DNA of 64,000 bases from Pedobacter sp. ASV12 (GTDB lineage: Bacteria; Bacteroidota; Bacteroidia; Sphingobacteriales; Sphingobacteriaceae). A program made the position numbers and the translations under genes. The stretch lies in contig NZ_JAELUC010000007.1 in the NCBI RefSeq assembly GCF_016429155.1, positions 20,446 to 84,445 on the forward strand, in the 5' to 3' direction. The notes below the pieces were generated by a model. That model worked only from the letters and a program-made list of their open reading frames with translations. It was not told the origin of the DNA and ran no database searches. Below are positions 18,305-27,417 of the stretch, piece after piece; positions within the stretch are counted from its first letter, which is position 1; every line of letters starts with the position of its first letter.

Positions 18305-19864
18305 ATGAATACCAAACTTAATCTAAAAGGCATCAGCTGTATGCTGGCCTGCTTTCTATTCGGCTTTTTTGCCAATCCGCTTTGGGCGCAAAAACAAAAC
18401 AGGCCCAATATTGTGATCATTATTTCAGACGACCATGCCTTGTCTACCATTGGCGCTTATGGCGCAAAATATGGGGCAAGTCCTCATATCGATCAATTGG
18501 CTAAACAAGGGGTAACTTTCACCAATGCCTTTGTCAACAATTCGCTGTGTGCACCAAGCCGAGCAACCTTGCTTACCGGTAAATACAGCCATGTAAATGG
18601 GTTGCGCGATAACCGAGACCAGTTTGATGCGGCACAAGATGTTTTTCCGAGACGCTTGCAGCAAGCGGGTTTTCAAACGGCATGGATAGGCAAGTGGCAT
18701 CTGAAGAACTATCCGCAAGGTTTTGATTATTGGAGCATTTTGCCGGATCAAGGTCAATATTATAACCCAGATTTGATCGGCATGCAGGGAGATACGGTTA
18801 GGAAAGAAGGTTATTGTACGGACATCATTACCAACCTGACGGTTGATTGGCTCGACAAGCGCGATAAGACCAAGCCTTTTTGCGTCATTATTGGCCAAAA
18901 GGCGCCACACCGGCCGTGGATGCCTGATGCGAGGGATTTGAGGCGTTTTGAGCAGGTTAAATTTGCCTTGCCTCCAAATTTCTACGACGATTATCAAGAC
19001 CGTATCGCCGCGCAAACCCAAGACATGAGCATAGCCAAAACCATGCAGCTGGGTTATGACCTGAAGATGAAAAATGATCCCGCAGATCCTAAAAGCGCCA
19101 TGAATGCTACCAAACGGATGAACGCCGTGCAACAAAGAGCGTGGAATGCATATTATGACTCGGTGCAAAACGACATGGTTAAACAACAGCTGAGCGGAAA
19201 GGCCCTGATCGAATGGAAGTACCAGCGCTACATGAAAGACTATTTGGCCACTACGGTTTCGCTGGATCGAAATATTGGCGAGATTATGGACTACCTGGAC
19301 AAAAACAAACTGTCTGAAAATACCATTGTGGTGTATACTTCCGATCAAGGCTTTTACATGGGCGAGCACGGCTGGTTCGACAAGCGCTTTATGTATGAAG
19401 AATCGATGCATGCCCCTTTTATCATGCGTTACCCGAAAGTGGTGAAACCCCATTCGAAAGTATCGCAATTGGTGTCGAATGTAGATTTTGCGCCTACTTT
19501 CCTAGATTTGGCGGGGGTGTCTGTTCCGAAGGAAATCCAGGGCAAATCATTTGTGCAGGTATTGAAAAACGGCAAAGAGAAAATCAGGGAGTCGGTGTAT
19601 TACCATTACTACGAATTTCCGGCCGAGCATAGCGTGCGTAAACATTTCGGAATCCGTACCGATCGTTATAAGCTGATCAGGTTTTATGGACAACAGGATT
19701 TTTGGGAGTTTTACGACCTGAAAACAGATCCGCACGAAATGAAGAACCTGTACAATGACAAGTCGAAACAAGCATTGATTGCCACCTTAAAAGCAAAACT
19801 GCTGGCTTTGACCATCGAAAACAAAGACCAATTGGCCGAGGGGATCTTGAAAAAAGAAAATTAG
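18305..19864 (+). CDS. Sulfatase (S1 family)
   Basis: 519 residues with signal peptide 1-28 (LWAQ|KQNR). PNIVIIISDDHALSTIGAYG (33-52) gives the first metal ligands, and C82 begins the C-A-P-S-R signature that matures to formylglycine. IGKWHLKN and VVYTSDQGFYMGEHGWFDKR are typical of choline-sulfatase/iduronate-type S1 enzymes of gut and soil Bacteroidota. It stands alone: divergent from the LacI gene, and its stop overlaps that of the convergent 2-epimerase by 4 bp. There is no obvious link to xylose or mannan, since neither polymer is normally sulfated in land plants. The substrate is unknown. Confidence 0.9.
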   Translation: MNTKLNLKGISCMLACFLFGFFANPLWAQKQNRPNIVIIISDDHALSTIGAYGAKYGASPHIDQLAKQGVTFTNAFVNNSLCAPSRATLLTGKYSHVNGLRDNRDQFDAAQDVFPRRLQQAGFQTAWIGKWHLKNYPQGFDYWSILPDQGQYYNPDLIGMQGDTVRKEGYCTDIITNLTVDWLDKRDKTKPFCVIIGQKAPHRPWMPDARDLRRFEQVKFALPPNFYDDYQDRIAAQTQDMSIAKTMQLGYDLKMKNDPADPKSAMNATKRMNAVQQRAWNAYYDSVQNDMVKQQLSGKALIEWKYQRYMKDYLATTVSLDRNIGEIMDYLDKNKLSENTIVVYTSDQGFYMGEHGWFDKRFMYEESMHAPFIMRYPKVVKPHSKVSQLVSNVDFAPTFLDLAGVSVPKEIQGKSFVQVLKNGKEKIRESVYYHYYEFPAEHSVRKHFGIRTDRYKLIRFYGQQDFWEFYDLKTDPHEMKNLYNDKSKQALIATLKAKLLALTIENKDQLAEGILKKEN

Positions 19865-21066
19865 TCTCCCAAGCTGTCAATTCTTTTGATCAGTTCCATG
19901 CAGGCGCGTCCGTTGTGGTAGGGACACTTCCAAAAACCGGCCTTGTCTTCGCCCAGCATCACGCTGTAATCGCTGCGGAGGCCCCAAAACCATTCGCCGT
20001 TTTTTTGGTCTTTCAGGTGTTTTTTTACAAAATCCCATATTTGCAGGGTGTGGCGCAAAAAGTGCTCGTGCCCGCTGATTTGCCAGGCATTAAAAAAACC
20101 GACCATGGCTTCGGCTTGTGGCCACCAATGTAGCTCTTTGACCCAGTGTTTATGGGCGGGATCGTATTCGTACCAGAGGGCTCCATTTTCATCAAGTCCT
20201 TTTAAACTGGCGTTGGCCATTTGCAAGGCCAGTTGTCTGTAATGAACGATGGTCGTTTCGTTTTTTAAGGCATGCGCGGCTTCTTCGAGCAGCCAGGAGG
20301 CTTCAATGTCATGCCCGAAAGAAATCGGGGTCGATTTTACTTTCCAGTCGTTGTCAAAAAACAGCTGGAGATGAAAGGTATGAGGATGAATAATGTGTTC
20401 GCTAAAATTCTGCAGCAGCAACTCGATGGCTTTTTTCAGGATTTCGTTGGGCCAAATGCCGTACAGGTTGGCGTAAGCCTCGATGATGTGCAAATGGGTA
20501 TTCATGGTCTTCTTTTCGTTCTGGTCTTTGGCGCTTAGCCTTTGGTCGGCGATGTTGGTCCATGCTCTGGTAAATGCTTCAAAATAGCCCAATTGGGTGG
20601 GGTCAAAACTGTAGAGCTCGATGAGCCTGAACGTGGCTTTGGCCAAGTCCAAGGCTTTTGGATTTGCCGTGGCCTTGTAATATTCGGCGAGCGCATAAAT
20701 GGCAAAGGCCTGCCCATAGATTTGCTTTTTGCCGTCGAGTAGCTGGCCTTTGGCATCGACCGACCAATAAAAACCGCCATCAACCTCATCTGTAAAATGC
20801 TGTACCAGGTAATCAAATGCACGATGGGCGAGTTCCAAATGGACCGCTTTTTTTTGAAGCAGATAGGCTGAAGAAAAGGTGTAAAGTATTCTGGCATTAA
20901 GCACAAGGCCTTTGGGCGCCTCGGCATTGACTTGGTTCTGATTATCGATTTGCCCATAAAAACCACCATTTTCTTGGTCTACCGTATACTTGGCCCACCA
21001 GGTGAGCAAATCTTCCAGTTCGGCATTCATTTCCGATTTAAACTGATGCAATGTGGCGGTATTCAT
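19861..21066 (-). CDS. Cellobiose/mannobiose 2-epimerase
   Basis: 401-residue cytoplasmic (alpha/alpha)6-barrel enzyme of the N-acylglucosamine 2-epimerase superfamily. Conserved histidines H193 (MNTHLHIIEAY), H252 (SFGHDIEASWLL) and H384 (WKCPYHNGRA) fit the three catalytic histidines of Rhodothermus cellobiose 2-epimerase, with nearly the same spacing. It would turn beta-1,4-mannobiose into mannosyl-beta-1,4-glucose, the substrate of the GH130 enzyme encoded 3 bp upstream. The same enzyme set is known from the Bacteroides fragilis mannan operon. It is the last gene of the mannan operon. Confidence 0.93.
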   Translation of the reverse strand: MNTATLHQFKSEMNAELEDLLTWWAKYTVDQENGGFYGQIDNQNQVNAEAPKGLVLNARILYTFSSAYLLQKKAVHLELAHRAFDYLVQHFTDEVDGGFYWSVDAKGQLLDGKKQIYGQAFAIYALAEYYKATANPKALDLAKATFRLIELYSFDPTQLGYFEAFTRAWTNIADQRLSAKDQNEKKTMNTHLHIIEAYANLYGIWPNEILKKAIELLLQNFSEHIIHPHTFHLQLFFDNDWKVKSTPISFGHDIEASWLLEEAAHALKNETTIVHYRQLALQMANASLKGLDENGALWYEYDPAHKHWVKELHWWPQAEAMVGFFNAWQISGHEHFLRHTLQIWDFVKKHLKDQKNGEWFWGLRSDYSVMLGEDKAGFWKCPYHNGRACMELIKRIDSLGD

Positions 21067-21069
21067 GTA

Positions 21070-22287
21070 TTAATAGGTGGCTTTTCCGTTTAAATTGGCT
21101 ATAGTTTGAGTGCCGTGCAGGCTTTGATTTGCTTCAATGATGTCGATAATTGTGCGTACAGAAGTGGCCGAACGCAAGCCATCGGCAGGGTTGTTCATCA
21201 CGTAATCGGTAAGCTGTTGTATCGTGCTGGTGGCTACATGCATGCGAGTATCTGAAGAAGCGTAGTAAATATACACCGTTCCGTCTTCATCGGCAATCCA
21301 GCCATTGCTAAAGGCTACGTTCGATACATCGCCCACGCGCTCATTACCTTCCGGAGCCAAAAAGTAGCCGGCAGGCTTGTGCGTAACCTTGGTCAAGTCG
21401 TTCAGGTCGGTCATGAACATATAAAGTACATAGCGTAGTCCAGCGGCGGTATTTCTTACGCCATGCGCCAAATGTAACCAACCTTGCGGCGTTTTGATCG
21501 GTGCTGGTCCCAAGCCGTTTTTGGCTTCGTAAACCGTGTGGTAAATTTTTCTGTCGATTACAGTTTCTTCCTCAATGATGGCGTTTTCGATATTGGCCGC
21601 CAAACCAAAGCCAATGCCGCCACCGTTGCCGGCCTCTACAAAGCCATCCTGCGGCCGGGTGTAAAAAGCATATTTGCCATTCACAAATTCTGGATGCAGC
21701 ACGACGTTTCTTTGCTGTGGCGACGGCGTTTTCAAATCGGCCAGTCTTTCCCACTTTACCAGATCCTTGCTCCGGGCGATGCCACATTGGGCGATGGCCG
21801 CCGATTGATCGCCTGCTGGAGCCGACTGATCTCTGCGCTCGGTGCAAAAAAGGCCGTAAATCCAACCGTCTTCGTGTTCAACCAGCCTGATGTCGTACAC
21901 ATTGGTGTCGGGCTCGTCGGTTTCCGGCATTATTACCGGGTAATCCCAAAAGCGGAAATGGTCTATTCCGTTAGGGCTTTCGGCAATGGCGAAAAACGAT
22001 TTGCGGTCGGTTCCCTCCACACGGGCCATCAAGATATATCTGCCTTGCCATTTCATGGCGCCGGCATTGAGCACGGCGTTGATGCCAAATCTTTCGATCA
22101 GGTAGGGATTGCTTAGCGGATTGAGGTCGTATTTCCAGTTGAAAGGAACGTGCGCGGCGGTAAGTACCGGATGCTGATAGCGGTTAAAAATGCCATTTGC
22201 CGTTTCCAGTTTAACATTAGGAGTATTGATCAGTACTTCTTGATCGTGGGCTAATTTTGCAATGCGTTGTTCGAAATTTGTATTCAT
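21070..22287 (-). CDS. GH130 4-O-beta-D-mannosyl-D-glucose phosphorylase
   Basis: 405 residues from the ATG at 22287. A longer frame to 22422 exists but would overlap the transporter gene, and its extra 45 residues are not family-like. The five-bladed propeller fold of GH130 is shown by NAGAMKWQGRYILMARVEG, NVYDIRLVEHEDGWIYG (catalytic acid D132), GLGPAPIKTPQGWLHLAHG, ERVGDVSNVAFSNGWI and YYASSDTRMHVATS. The match is to subfamily GH130_1. It phosphorolyses mannosyl-glucose to alpha-mannose-1-phosphate and glucose, so no ATP is needed for that sugar phosphate. Gaps are 8 bp after the transporter and 3 bp before the epimerase. Confidence 0.95.
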   Translation of the reverse strand: MNTNFEQRIAKLAHDQEVLINTPNVKLETANGIFNRYQHPVLTAAHVPFNWKYDLNPLSNPYLIERFGINAVLNAGAMKWQGRYILMARVEGTDRKSFFAIAESPNGIDHFRFWDYPVIMPETDEPDTNVYDIRLVEHEDGWIYGLFCTERRDQSAPAGDQSAAIAQCGIARSKDLVKWERLADLKTPSPQQRNVVLHPEFVNGKYAFYTRPQDGFVEAGNGGGIGFGLAANIENAIIEEETVIDRKIYHTVYEAKNGLGPAPIKTPQGWLHLAHGVRNTAAGLRYVLYMFMTDLNDLTKVTHKPAGYFLAPEGNERVGDVSNVAFSNGWIADEDGTVYIYYASSDTRMHVATSTIQQLTDYVMNNPADGLRSATSVRTIIDIIEANQSLHGTQTIANLNGKATY

Positions 22288-22295
22288 GGTATGTG

Positions 22296-24122
22296 TTAGT
22301 CTTCTAGTTTGTTCCACCAGGTTCTTTTTAAAATGAAAATAATAACCACCAGCACGGCAATGGTGAAGCCCAGGGGCTGGTACATGCCGGTAATGAGGTA
22401 CATCGGAAATATGGTAAGGCATAATTGGGCAACAATGCCCAGCGCTACGTTAAACATGTCAAGTCCGAAGTTTTTGTTGGCCTTGAAATTGGGGTCTTGG
22501 GCAGCTACCAACTGGTGTATGGGTTGCCAAAAGCCCCAGGGCCTTACGGTTCTGTAAAATGATTGGAGTACTTGCGTGTCTGTTGCAGGGGCGGTGTAGG
22601 TACCAATTAGGCAACCGATCAGCGAAAGTACAAACAGCAACGGCCACCAGTATAACGGCAATCCGGTGGTTACATAAGGCATCAGCAAGGCGGCGCCAAC
22701 GCCAACGGCCATACCCCAGAAAAAACCATTGGCATTAAAACGCCACCAGTACCATTTGAGGCAGTTGGCGGCTACGTAGCCACCGTACAGGCCGCCTACA
22801 ATCCATTGCAGAATATCATTGACGTTATGGGCCAAAAAGCCAAAAAATACGCCTACTACCACCACCGCAATGCCAACCATATAGTTCATCGACATGATTT
22901 TTTTGGTGCTGGCCTGCGGGTTAAGGTATTTCAGGTAAATATCGTTTACAATGTAGGCCTGTGCAGCATTGAGTGTGCCACTAAAAGTACCCATAAAAGC
23001 ACCGAGCAAGCCGGTAAGTACCAGGCCCAAAACGCCAACCGGCAAGAAGTTGTTGATGGTAGCCGGCAAGATGCGTTCAAAATCGGTAACGCCATCGGGG
23101 CCTTTCAGGTAAAGCTGGTTGTAGTAAAGCAGGGCCAGCACGGTTAAGCCGGTAATCATAGAGTAGCGAATGGGCAAAAGTACAATGCTCACAAAACCGG
23201 TCATTTTGCTGGCTTCCTTGGGGCTGCGCGTACTCAGTACTTTTTGCATGTCGTAGTTGGGAGCCGGGCCAGCCAGCGAAGCGAAAATGCCCTTCATGAG
23301 CATCATCATAAAGAAAATGCCAAACAGACTGAAGCCATCGTCGGCTATTTTTTTGTTGGCCTCAGCGGCGATCTTGCTCCAGTCGAGGTTTAAATGCCAG
23401 CCAAAGAAGGGGTTGTTCCAGCCTTTGGGTACGTTGAGCGATTGATGCTGCAAATGCTGTACGGCAATAACGCCAATAGCAATGCAGGCCAAGGTCATGA
23501 TCAAATATTTAATGGCATCGCCCAGCACAATGCTATGCATGCCTCCCAAAATTGAATAGAACATGGCAAAGAGCGTAAAAACGATACCATAGAAATGGGG
23601 TACATATTTGTCGGCTACCTGAAAAGGCACATAGTCCTTAATCAAATCCCAAGGCACAAAAACCTGTACAAACTTGCCCAAGCCCACAAATCCATAGGCC
23701 AAAAAGCCCAGACAGCTGATCAGCGCAAAGGCGATAACCACGATATGCGAACTTTTGACGCCCTTGCCTTGCAGGCCGAAGCGGGTTTTGAGCCATTCGG
23801 CACCGGTTGTTGCGTTCGATCTCCGGAGCCATTTTGACAGGAACATCATCATAAACACTTGGTTAAAAACCGGCCATAACCAAGGAATCCAGATACTTTT
23901 GAAGCCGTAAACGAAACAAAGAGCTACCATCCACATGGTGCCGCTAATGTCGAACATGTCGCTGGCATCGCTGAGACCCAACATGTACCAAGGCAGTTTT
24001 TTGCCACCCATTAGATAGCTTTCCTTGTCTTGCTTGGCTTTGTTTTTCATGTAAAAGCCAATGAGGATCATGGTAGCCAGATAGGCGAGGAGAATAAGAA
24101 TGTCGAGGAGATGGAGTTTCAT
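22296..24122 (-). CDS. SSS-family sodium/solute symporter (mannobiose uptake)
   Basis: 608-residue inner membrane protein with about 14-15 helices. The N-terminal LPWYMLGLSDASDMFDISGT and the later VLGDAIKYLIMTLACIAIG fit the sodium:solute symporter family, in a branch distinct from the vSGLT-like protein at 12275. Its start overlaps the mannanase stop in ATGA (24119-24122), which implies translational coupling. Between mannanase and phosphorylase genes it most likely carries mannobiose or short manno-oligosaccharides from periplasm to cytoplasm, as proposed for the equivalent gene of the Bacteroides fragilis mannan operon. Substrate is inferred from position. Confidence 0.88.
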   Translation of the reverse strand: MKLHLLDILILLAYLATMILIGFYMKNKAKQDKESYLMGGKKLPWYMLGLSDASDMFDISGTMWMVALCFVYGFKSIWIPWLWPVFNQVFMMMFLSKWLRRSNATTGAEWLKTRFGLQGKGVKSSHIVVIAFALISCLGFLAYGFVGLGKFVQVFVPWDLIKDYVPFQVADKYVPHFYGIVFTLFAMFYSILGGMHSIVLGDAIKYLIMTLACIAIGVIAVQHLQHQSLNVPKGWNNPFFGWHLNLDWSKIAAEANKKIADDGFSLFGIFFMMMLMKGIFASLAGPAPNYDMQKVLSTRSPKEASKMTGFVSIVLLPIRYSMITGLTVLALLYYNQLYLKGPDGVTDFERILPATINNFLPVGVLGLVLTGLLGAFMGTFSGTLNAAQAYIVNDIYLKYLNPQASTKKIMSMNYMVGIAVVVVGVFFGFLAHNVNDILQWIVGGLYGGYVAANCLKWYWWRFNANGFFWGMAVGVGAALLMPYVTTGLPLYWWPLLFVLSLIGCLIGTYTAPATDTQVLQSFYRTVRPWGFWQPIHQLVAAQDPNFKANKNFGLDMFNVALGIVAQLCLTIFPMYLITGMYQPLGFTIAVLVVIIFILKRTWWNKLED

Positions 24123-25252
24123 TTTTTGGCTTGGTATATTTTTAGGGTGCTCAATTTTTTCTCGAACAAAATTTTAGGGTTCTGGTAAAATCTTTGAAAG
24201 TCGTTGGCCGATGCCTGGCCAGGGTAAGGTGCGTAGTAGTGCATTTTTTTCATGCTGGGCGAATAGCCGGCGTTGCGCCAAACCAATACATAAGCCACCG
24301 GAAAATCTTTGATAACGGGCCATAAAGTTTGGGTCCACCAGTTGGTGTCGGGTATGGCCTCGTAACCCGTTTCGGCAAAGGCCATGGGTTTGTGCTTGGC
24401 CTTTGCTATTTGGGTGAGCAGCGTCATTTCGTGCCGAACGGCCTTGATGAAGTCTTTTTGAGGCTGGGTGTCGAATTGATAATGGTCAAAGCTGAGCAGG
24501 TCTACCACGTCGTCGCCAGGATAACGTTCCAGGTAAGCCGTCTCGGTAGTAAAATCGTTGGTGTTGTAAACCACGATAAGGTTATGCAATTGCTTTTCGG
24601 CTCTTAAATAGTTGATGGTAAAGCGCCAGGCTGCCTTGAGTTGTGCAGGGGTTGACGTTTTGCTGCCCCACCAAAACCAATCGCCAGTGAGTTCGTGGAA
24701 TGGCCTGAACAGGATAGGGATGGCTTCGCCTTTGGGACCTTGGAGACTGTGCATGAAGCGGGCTGCTTTATCGAGCCACGATTTGTAAAGCTCGTGTTTG
24801 GCGCCTCCCGGCAAGATAGAGGCCACTGCATTTTGGGTAGTATCCCAAGATGAACCACCGCTTAACGGATTGTTGAAATGCCAGCTTAGGGTAATGATGC
24901 CCCCACGTTGATAGCCTTCTTTAATGTATTTCCGCATCTTTTCGAATGGCACACCATCAATGTTATTGGCCGAATCGAGTTCAATGCGGGCCATGTCCCA
25001 GCCGTATACTGCAGGATAATCGTTTACAACGGCTTTGATATCGCTTTTGCCGTTAACGTATTTCCAGTTTACGCCGTAGGCCAAGTCATCCTGATGGCCA
25101 AACAAGGTATGTTTTTGGCTGAGCCGATAGAGGTTTTTATACAGTATTTGGGTAGTTGCCGTGGCTCGCGCATCGCTCAGTTGCTGGGCTTTTGCCCACC
25201 ACGAAAGCAGGCAAAGGGCAAGGGTAGCTAAATAGGATCGGTGTATCTTCAT
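24119..25252 (-). CDS. GH26 endo-beta-1,4-mannanase
   Basis: 377 residues with signal peptide about 1-22 (AKA|QQLS). The (beta/alpha)8 barrel carries the clan A pair: acid/base E187 in RPFHELTGDWFWWG and nucleophile E294 in MAFAETGYE. FGHQDDLAYGV near the N-terminus and SWHFNNPLSGGS are characteristic of bacterial GH26 mannanases. There is no clear lipobox, so it is probably periplasmic or secreted rather than a surface lipoprotein. It would release mannobiose for the transporter, epimerase and phosphorylase encoded directly downstream. Confidence 0.95.
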   Translation of the reverse strand: MKIHRSYLATLALCLLSWWAKAQQLSDARATATTQILYKNLYRLSQKHTLFGHQDDLAYGVNWKYVNGKSDIKAVVNDYPAVYGWDMARIELDSANNIDGVPFEKMRKYIKEGYQRGGIITLSWHFNNPLSGGSSWDTTQNAVASILPGGAKHELYKSWLDKAARFMHSLQGPKGEAIPILFRPFHELTGDWFWWGSKTSTPAQLKAAWRFTINYLRAEKQLHNLIVVYNTNDFTTETAYLERYPGDDVVDLLSFDHYQFDTQPQKDFIKAVRHEMTLLTQIAKAKHKPMAFAETGYEAIPDTNWWTQTLWPVIKDFPVAYVLVWRNAGYSPSMKKMHYYAPYPGQASANDFQRFYQNPKILFEKKLSTLKIYQAKK

Positions 25253-25263
25253 GTAAGGGGCAT

Positions 25264-26349
25264 TTATTTGGGGGAGAGTACTTCTTTGATGGGTTTTCCT
25301 ATTTCGTGGCCATTCTCGAATTTGACTCCTAAAAACGAAGCAATGGTTTGGGCAAGTTGGTTTTGGTACAGTTGGCCTTTTTGCTTCACTTCGCCCAGGG
25401 GCTTGGTATCGGGGCCCATCACGGCCAAAAATATTTCGTTAGAGTGGGGTACGCTATAATAATGGTGTTGCCAGTTGTCTTCGTAGCCTCGGCCATGGTC
25501 TTCGGTAATGATAAAGGTGGTTTGGTCTTTGTAAAACGGATCGCTCTGCATGTAGTTCCATAAATCGGCAATCATGGCATCGTTGTAATTGGCGGCATCT
25601 AAATAATAATCGTATTTGCCACTGTGGGCCAAAGCATCGGTTTCGATAAAGCTCAGTTGCAAAACCCTCGGATGGTTCAATTTTACGTATTCCTTGGCCA
25701 AAGCATAGGTAATGCCGTCGTGTCGCTCACCACCTCCATAATCTTTGGGCAACCAATGCTGCAGGTCGTTCAGTGCCTTTTGTACCTCGCTTAACTTGTC
25801 GCCTTTTACATTGTTGAAACCCGAGTTGATGGGGAAGCCCGAACGTTCAGCGTTCAGGATTTTATAAAAAGCATCCCACGAGGTAAAAGTAGCCACTTTG
25901 CCTTTAAACTCGGGTAATTTGTTCAGAAACTCCAGCACATTGATGTTGTGGTTGGCCGGATGCGAATTGGAATTGATCAGCGTATCGGGATAGCCCGTAA
26001 ATATTTCGTTGTAGCCAGGGTACGAAAACCAATAGCGGTTGGTTACATTAACCATGTTACCGTAGTTGCGGTCACCATAAATCTGTCCATGCTTGGCCAG
26101 GTAATTCCAAAAGAAGGGCATGAGTTTTGCCCTTCTTTGGTTGAGGTCTGTGCTCCAGTACTTGCGTACGCGCCAAGCTGAGTCCTGCGAGGTGAATTTC
26201 TTGCCAAACAGGTTGCTCGAATCGGCACCATTAAACAAATCCTTCCAGCGGTAGCCATCAAAAGTAATGACCACCACGTTTCGGGTTCGTTGTGCAAAGC
26301 TGGTTTGCAAGCCCAGCAATAGGCAAATGGTAACTAAAACTAAACGCAT
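25264..26349 (-). CDS. Alkaline phosphatase superfamily protein in the mannan operon
   Basis: 361 residues with signal peptide 1-19 (SFAQ|RTRN). The fold starts with VVVITFDGYRWKDLFNG (metal ligand D31). The nucleophile region is about YWFSYPGYNEIFTGYP. Metal ligands follow in FIETDALAHSGKYDYY and TTFIITEDHGRG. It is closer to phosphodiesterase/phosphoglyceromutase-like members than to sulfatases, because no C-x-P-S-R motif exists. It lies 11 bp upstream of the mannanase and 7 bp downstream of the TIG lipoprotein, firmly inside the operon. A role on phosphorylated mannan or mannose-phosphate is a guess; other phosphoesters are possible. Confidence 0.8.
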   Translation of the reverse strand: MRLVLVTICLLLGLQTSFAQRTRNVVVITFDGYRWKDLFNGADSSNLFGKKFTSQDSAWRVRKYWSTDLNQRRAKLMPFFWNYLAKHGQIYGDRNYGNMVNVTNRYWFSYPGYNEIFTGYPDTLINSNSHPANHNINVLEFLNKLPEFKGKVATFTSWDAFYKILNAERSGFPINSGFNNVKGDKLSEVQKALNDLQHWLPKDYGGGERHDGITYALAKEYVKLNHPRVLQLSFIETDALAHSGKYDYYLDAANYNDAMIADLWNYMQSDPFYKDQTTFIITEDHGRGYEDNWQHHYYSVPHSNEIFLAVMGPDTKPLGEVKQKGQLYQNQLAQTIASFLGVKFENGHEIGKPIKEVLSPK

Positions 26350-26356
26350 CTGTTTC

Positions 26357-27385
26357 TTAATAAAAGCCTACGTCGTCGATATAAATCTGCGAGGCTAGGC
26401 CACTGAATTCCTGAAAAGTAATATAATCTATGGCAGTAGGGCTGCCGATGTTGATCAAGGGAATTTGGTAGTCTGTCCAGGCGCCTTCGGTTAATACCAG
26501 ATCGTAAGTGCTCTTTGCCGGGGTTACCGAAATCCTTACTTTTTTGCCGGCAGTGCCCGGACCTCCGTAAATGGAGATTTTCAAAGTGGTATAGCCGGTA
26601 GTGCTGAAAGTTGGGATGCACCTGAACCTGGCCGCGCCGAAGCCCACGGTAAATTTATGCCCGATGGCGATGGTGCCACGTCTTACGATAACATTTTGGG
26701 TCATGTCGTAAGTGCTGCTGTACGAGGTATTGCTCCAGCCACCACGCAAGGCATCATCAAAAATGATATGCTTAAGGCCAAAGGTTTTGCTGGCGGTAAC
26801 CGATCCGACAGGCGTGGTTACCACTACTTGTCCGTAAGAAACACCAGTTGGTACTTTGATCTTGATTTCGGTTTGCGTGCTCGAAACTACGGTAGCAGCA
26901 ACGCCATTGATGGTTACCCCGGTTAAGCCTTTAAAGTAATTGCCTTTAATGGTGACCTGGTCGTCGGGATTGCCAGCCGGCGGATCAAAGCTGGAAATAA
27001 CCGGTGCGGGTTGCATGATCTTGAAGTTGAGCGTGGCCGAGCCGTATTTGGTGGTTACTGTTATCGGGTTGTTGATCGGGTCGGTTAGGTTAGCCGGAAT
27101 TTTGACCGTAATGCTGGTTTCGTCGGCATAGGTGAGCGAATCGGCAGCCAAGGTGCCATTGAAATCTACCTTTGAGGTGGTGCTCAGGTTGGTGCCTTTA
27201 ATGATAATCCACTCGCCATAGCCTACCGAAGCCAGTGGCGTAGTGCGGGCGCTCAGGTTGGTTACCTCACTTAAAGTGGGAGGCGCCGTATTTTCAGACT
27301 TGTCTTTTTTGCATGAGCCCACCAATAGCATCAGCACGGCTGTTAGCATGCCAAAACCAAGTGTTAATCGAGTTCTTTTCATCAT
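26357..27385 (-). CDS. TIG/IPT-domain surface lipoprotein, likely mannan-binding
   Basis: 342 residues with a lipoprotein signal ending LLVGSC|KKDK, so it is anchored through a cysteine near residue 25. Two IPT/TIG immunoglobulin-like repeats are visible: about 35-122 (GEWIIIKGTNLSTTSKVDFNG) and about 128-205 (PAGNPDDQVTIKGNYFKGLT). The last ~135 residues (HIIFDDALRGGW to QIYIDDVGFY) look like a beta-sandwich carbohydrate-binding domain. Such proteins take the SusE/SusF position after SusD and bind the polysaccharide at the surface. It has no catalytic motif. A second in-frame ATG one codon later is an equally good start. Confidence 0.82.
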   Translation of the reverse strand: MMKRTRLTLGFGMLTAVLMLLVGSCKKDKSENTAPPTLSEVTNLSARTTPLASVGYGEWIIIKGTNLSTTSKVDFNGTLAADSLTYADETSITVKIPANLTDPINNPITVTTKYGSATLNFKIMQPAPVISSFDPPAGNPDDQVTIKGNYFKGLTGVTINGVAATVVSSTQTEIKIKVPTGVSYGQVVVTTPVGSVTASKTFGLKHIIFDDALRGGWSNTSYSSTYDMTQNVIVRRGTIAIGHKFTVGFGAARFRCIPTFSTTGYTTLKISIYGGPGTAGKKVRISVTPAKSTYDLVLTEGAWTDYQIPLINIGSPTAIDYITFQEFSGLASQIYIDDVGFY

Positions 27386-27417
27386 GTTTTGATTTAAATT
27401 TATGACTAAAAACTATT

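Noticed and set aside
18425..19468. 347-codon open frame antisense to the sulfatase gene
   Set aside because: It lies wholly within a gene with intact catalytic motifs, its translation shows no family motif, and it is explained by codon bias of the sense strand.
21484..22116. 210-codon frame on the + strand inside the GH130 gene
   Set aside because: The GH130 frame on the minus strand has continuous conserved motifs over the same span.
22288..22422. 45-residue N-terminal extension of the GH130 protein
   Set aside because: It would overlap the transporter gene by 127 bp and has unrelated residues; the ATG at 22287 gives the usual family length.
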